A stretch of DNA of 11,841 nt from contig DIWN01000068.1 in NCBI GenBank assembly GCA_002423495.1, positions 1-11,841 on the forward strand, written 5' to 3'. Shown in pieces: positions 11,703 to 11,841 of the stretch; the first letter of the stretch is position 1; each line of letters starts with the position of its first letter. The translations under genes were made by a program, and so were the position numbers. This DNA comes from Anaerolineaceae bacterium UBA6105. GTDB taxonomy: Bacteria > Chloroflexota > Anaerolineae > Anaerolineales > Anaerolineaceae. The notes under the pieces were generated by a model. That model was not told the origin of the DNA. It did not search any database and saw only the letters and a list, made by a program, of their open reading frames with translations.

Positions 11703-11841
11703 TACGAGGTATGATTATCCACAATGAACCCTCCCGACCATAAAACCCCCGATCTCCACCGCCGGCGTTCCATCCGGTTGAAGGAATATGATCGTACCAA
11801 ACCATATTCACGGGATCACCATGATCCACGAAACCGTACGG
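11665..11841. repeat. 214-bp tandem duplication, copy 2 (cut by window edge)
   Basis: Matches 11451-11627 at offset 214 and continues to the last base of the window, so its right boundary cannot be seen. Confidence 0.85.
11724..11841 (+). pseudogene. RAYT (Y1 transposase) 5' end, copy 2, partial
   Basis: ATG 11724 starts the same frame as the copy at 11510, here with RRRSIRLKEYDRTKP, the family-like Ile replacing Asn. It carries the same apparent one-base shift after KPY, so the lesion predates the duplication unless both belong to a variant family. The window ends within the frame; a longer transposase could follow beyond it. Confidence 0.45.

Noticed and set aside
11510..11743. 77-codon protein across the REP array
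   Set aside because: Only the first 25-30 residues look like a known family; the rest is translation of palindromic repeats.

Overview
The window looks like a chromosomal segment of a Gram-positive-like or deep-branching bacterium, most probably a Chloroflexota (Anaerolineae-type) genome. That placement is an inference from the overall feel of the proteins, the GC-rich housekeeping genes and the dispersed GGGGCGTAT palindromes; no phylogenetic marker is present, so it is tentative.

Left part (1-4519): a DEAD-box RNA helicase on the minus strand runs off the left edge. It diverges from a four-gene polar amino acid ABC importer operon on the plus strand: lipoprotein binding protein, permease, ATPase, second permease. 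The importer genes are GC-rich and tightly packed. They have a TATAAT box ahead of the first gene and a perfect 10-bp hairpin between the binding protein and the first permease.

Middle (4520-5086): a gene-free stretch with two 56-bp imperfect repeats, each preceded by three tandem 9-mers, then decayed REP-like palindromes, then a TATAAT box ahead of hsdM.

Right part (5087-11841): a type I restriction-modification operon with extra genes, in the order hsdM, fic, rhuM, hsdS, an AbiU2/HEPN-like gene, hsdR start. The most striking feature is that the 3' end of hsdM (peptide RIRENLKGIGYDL then stop) recurs in diverged form directly in front of rhuM (QIRENLKGIGFEI, stop) and hsdS (RVRQNLKGIGYEF, stop). 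In all three cases the tail overlaps the start codon of the next gene by exactly 11 nt. This suggests that fic and rhuM are cargo cassettes that entered a pocket between hsdM and hsdS by recombination in hsdM tails, and that the tails are kept as translational-coupling leaders. The spaces around rhuM also hold operator-like inverted repeats and a set of three 34-bp repeats.

The hsdR gene starts in ATGA overlap with the gene before it but has only about 13 recognisable codons before it runs into a REP-type repeat. From there to the window end lies a 214-bp tandem duplication. It contains 16-bp-periodic GGGGCGTAT repeats and the 5' end of a REP-associated (RAYT/Y1) transposase gene. Within the window the system therefore has modification and specificity subunits, Fic, RhuM and a HEPN-like protein, but no intact restriction subunit.
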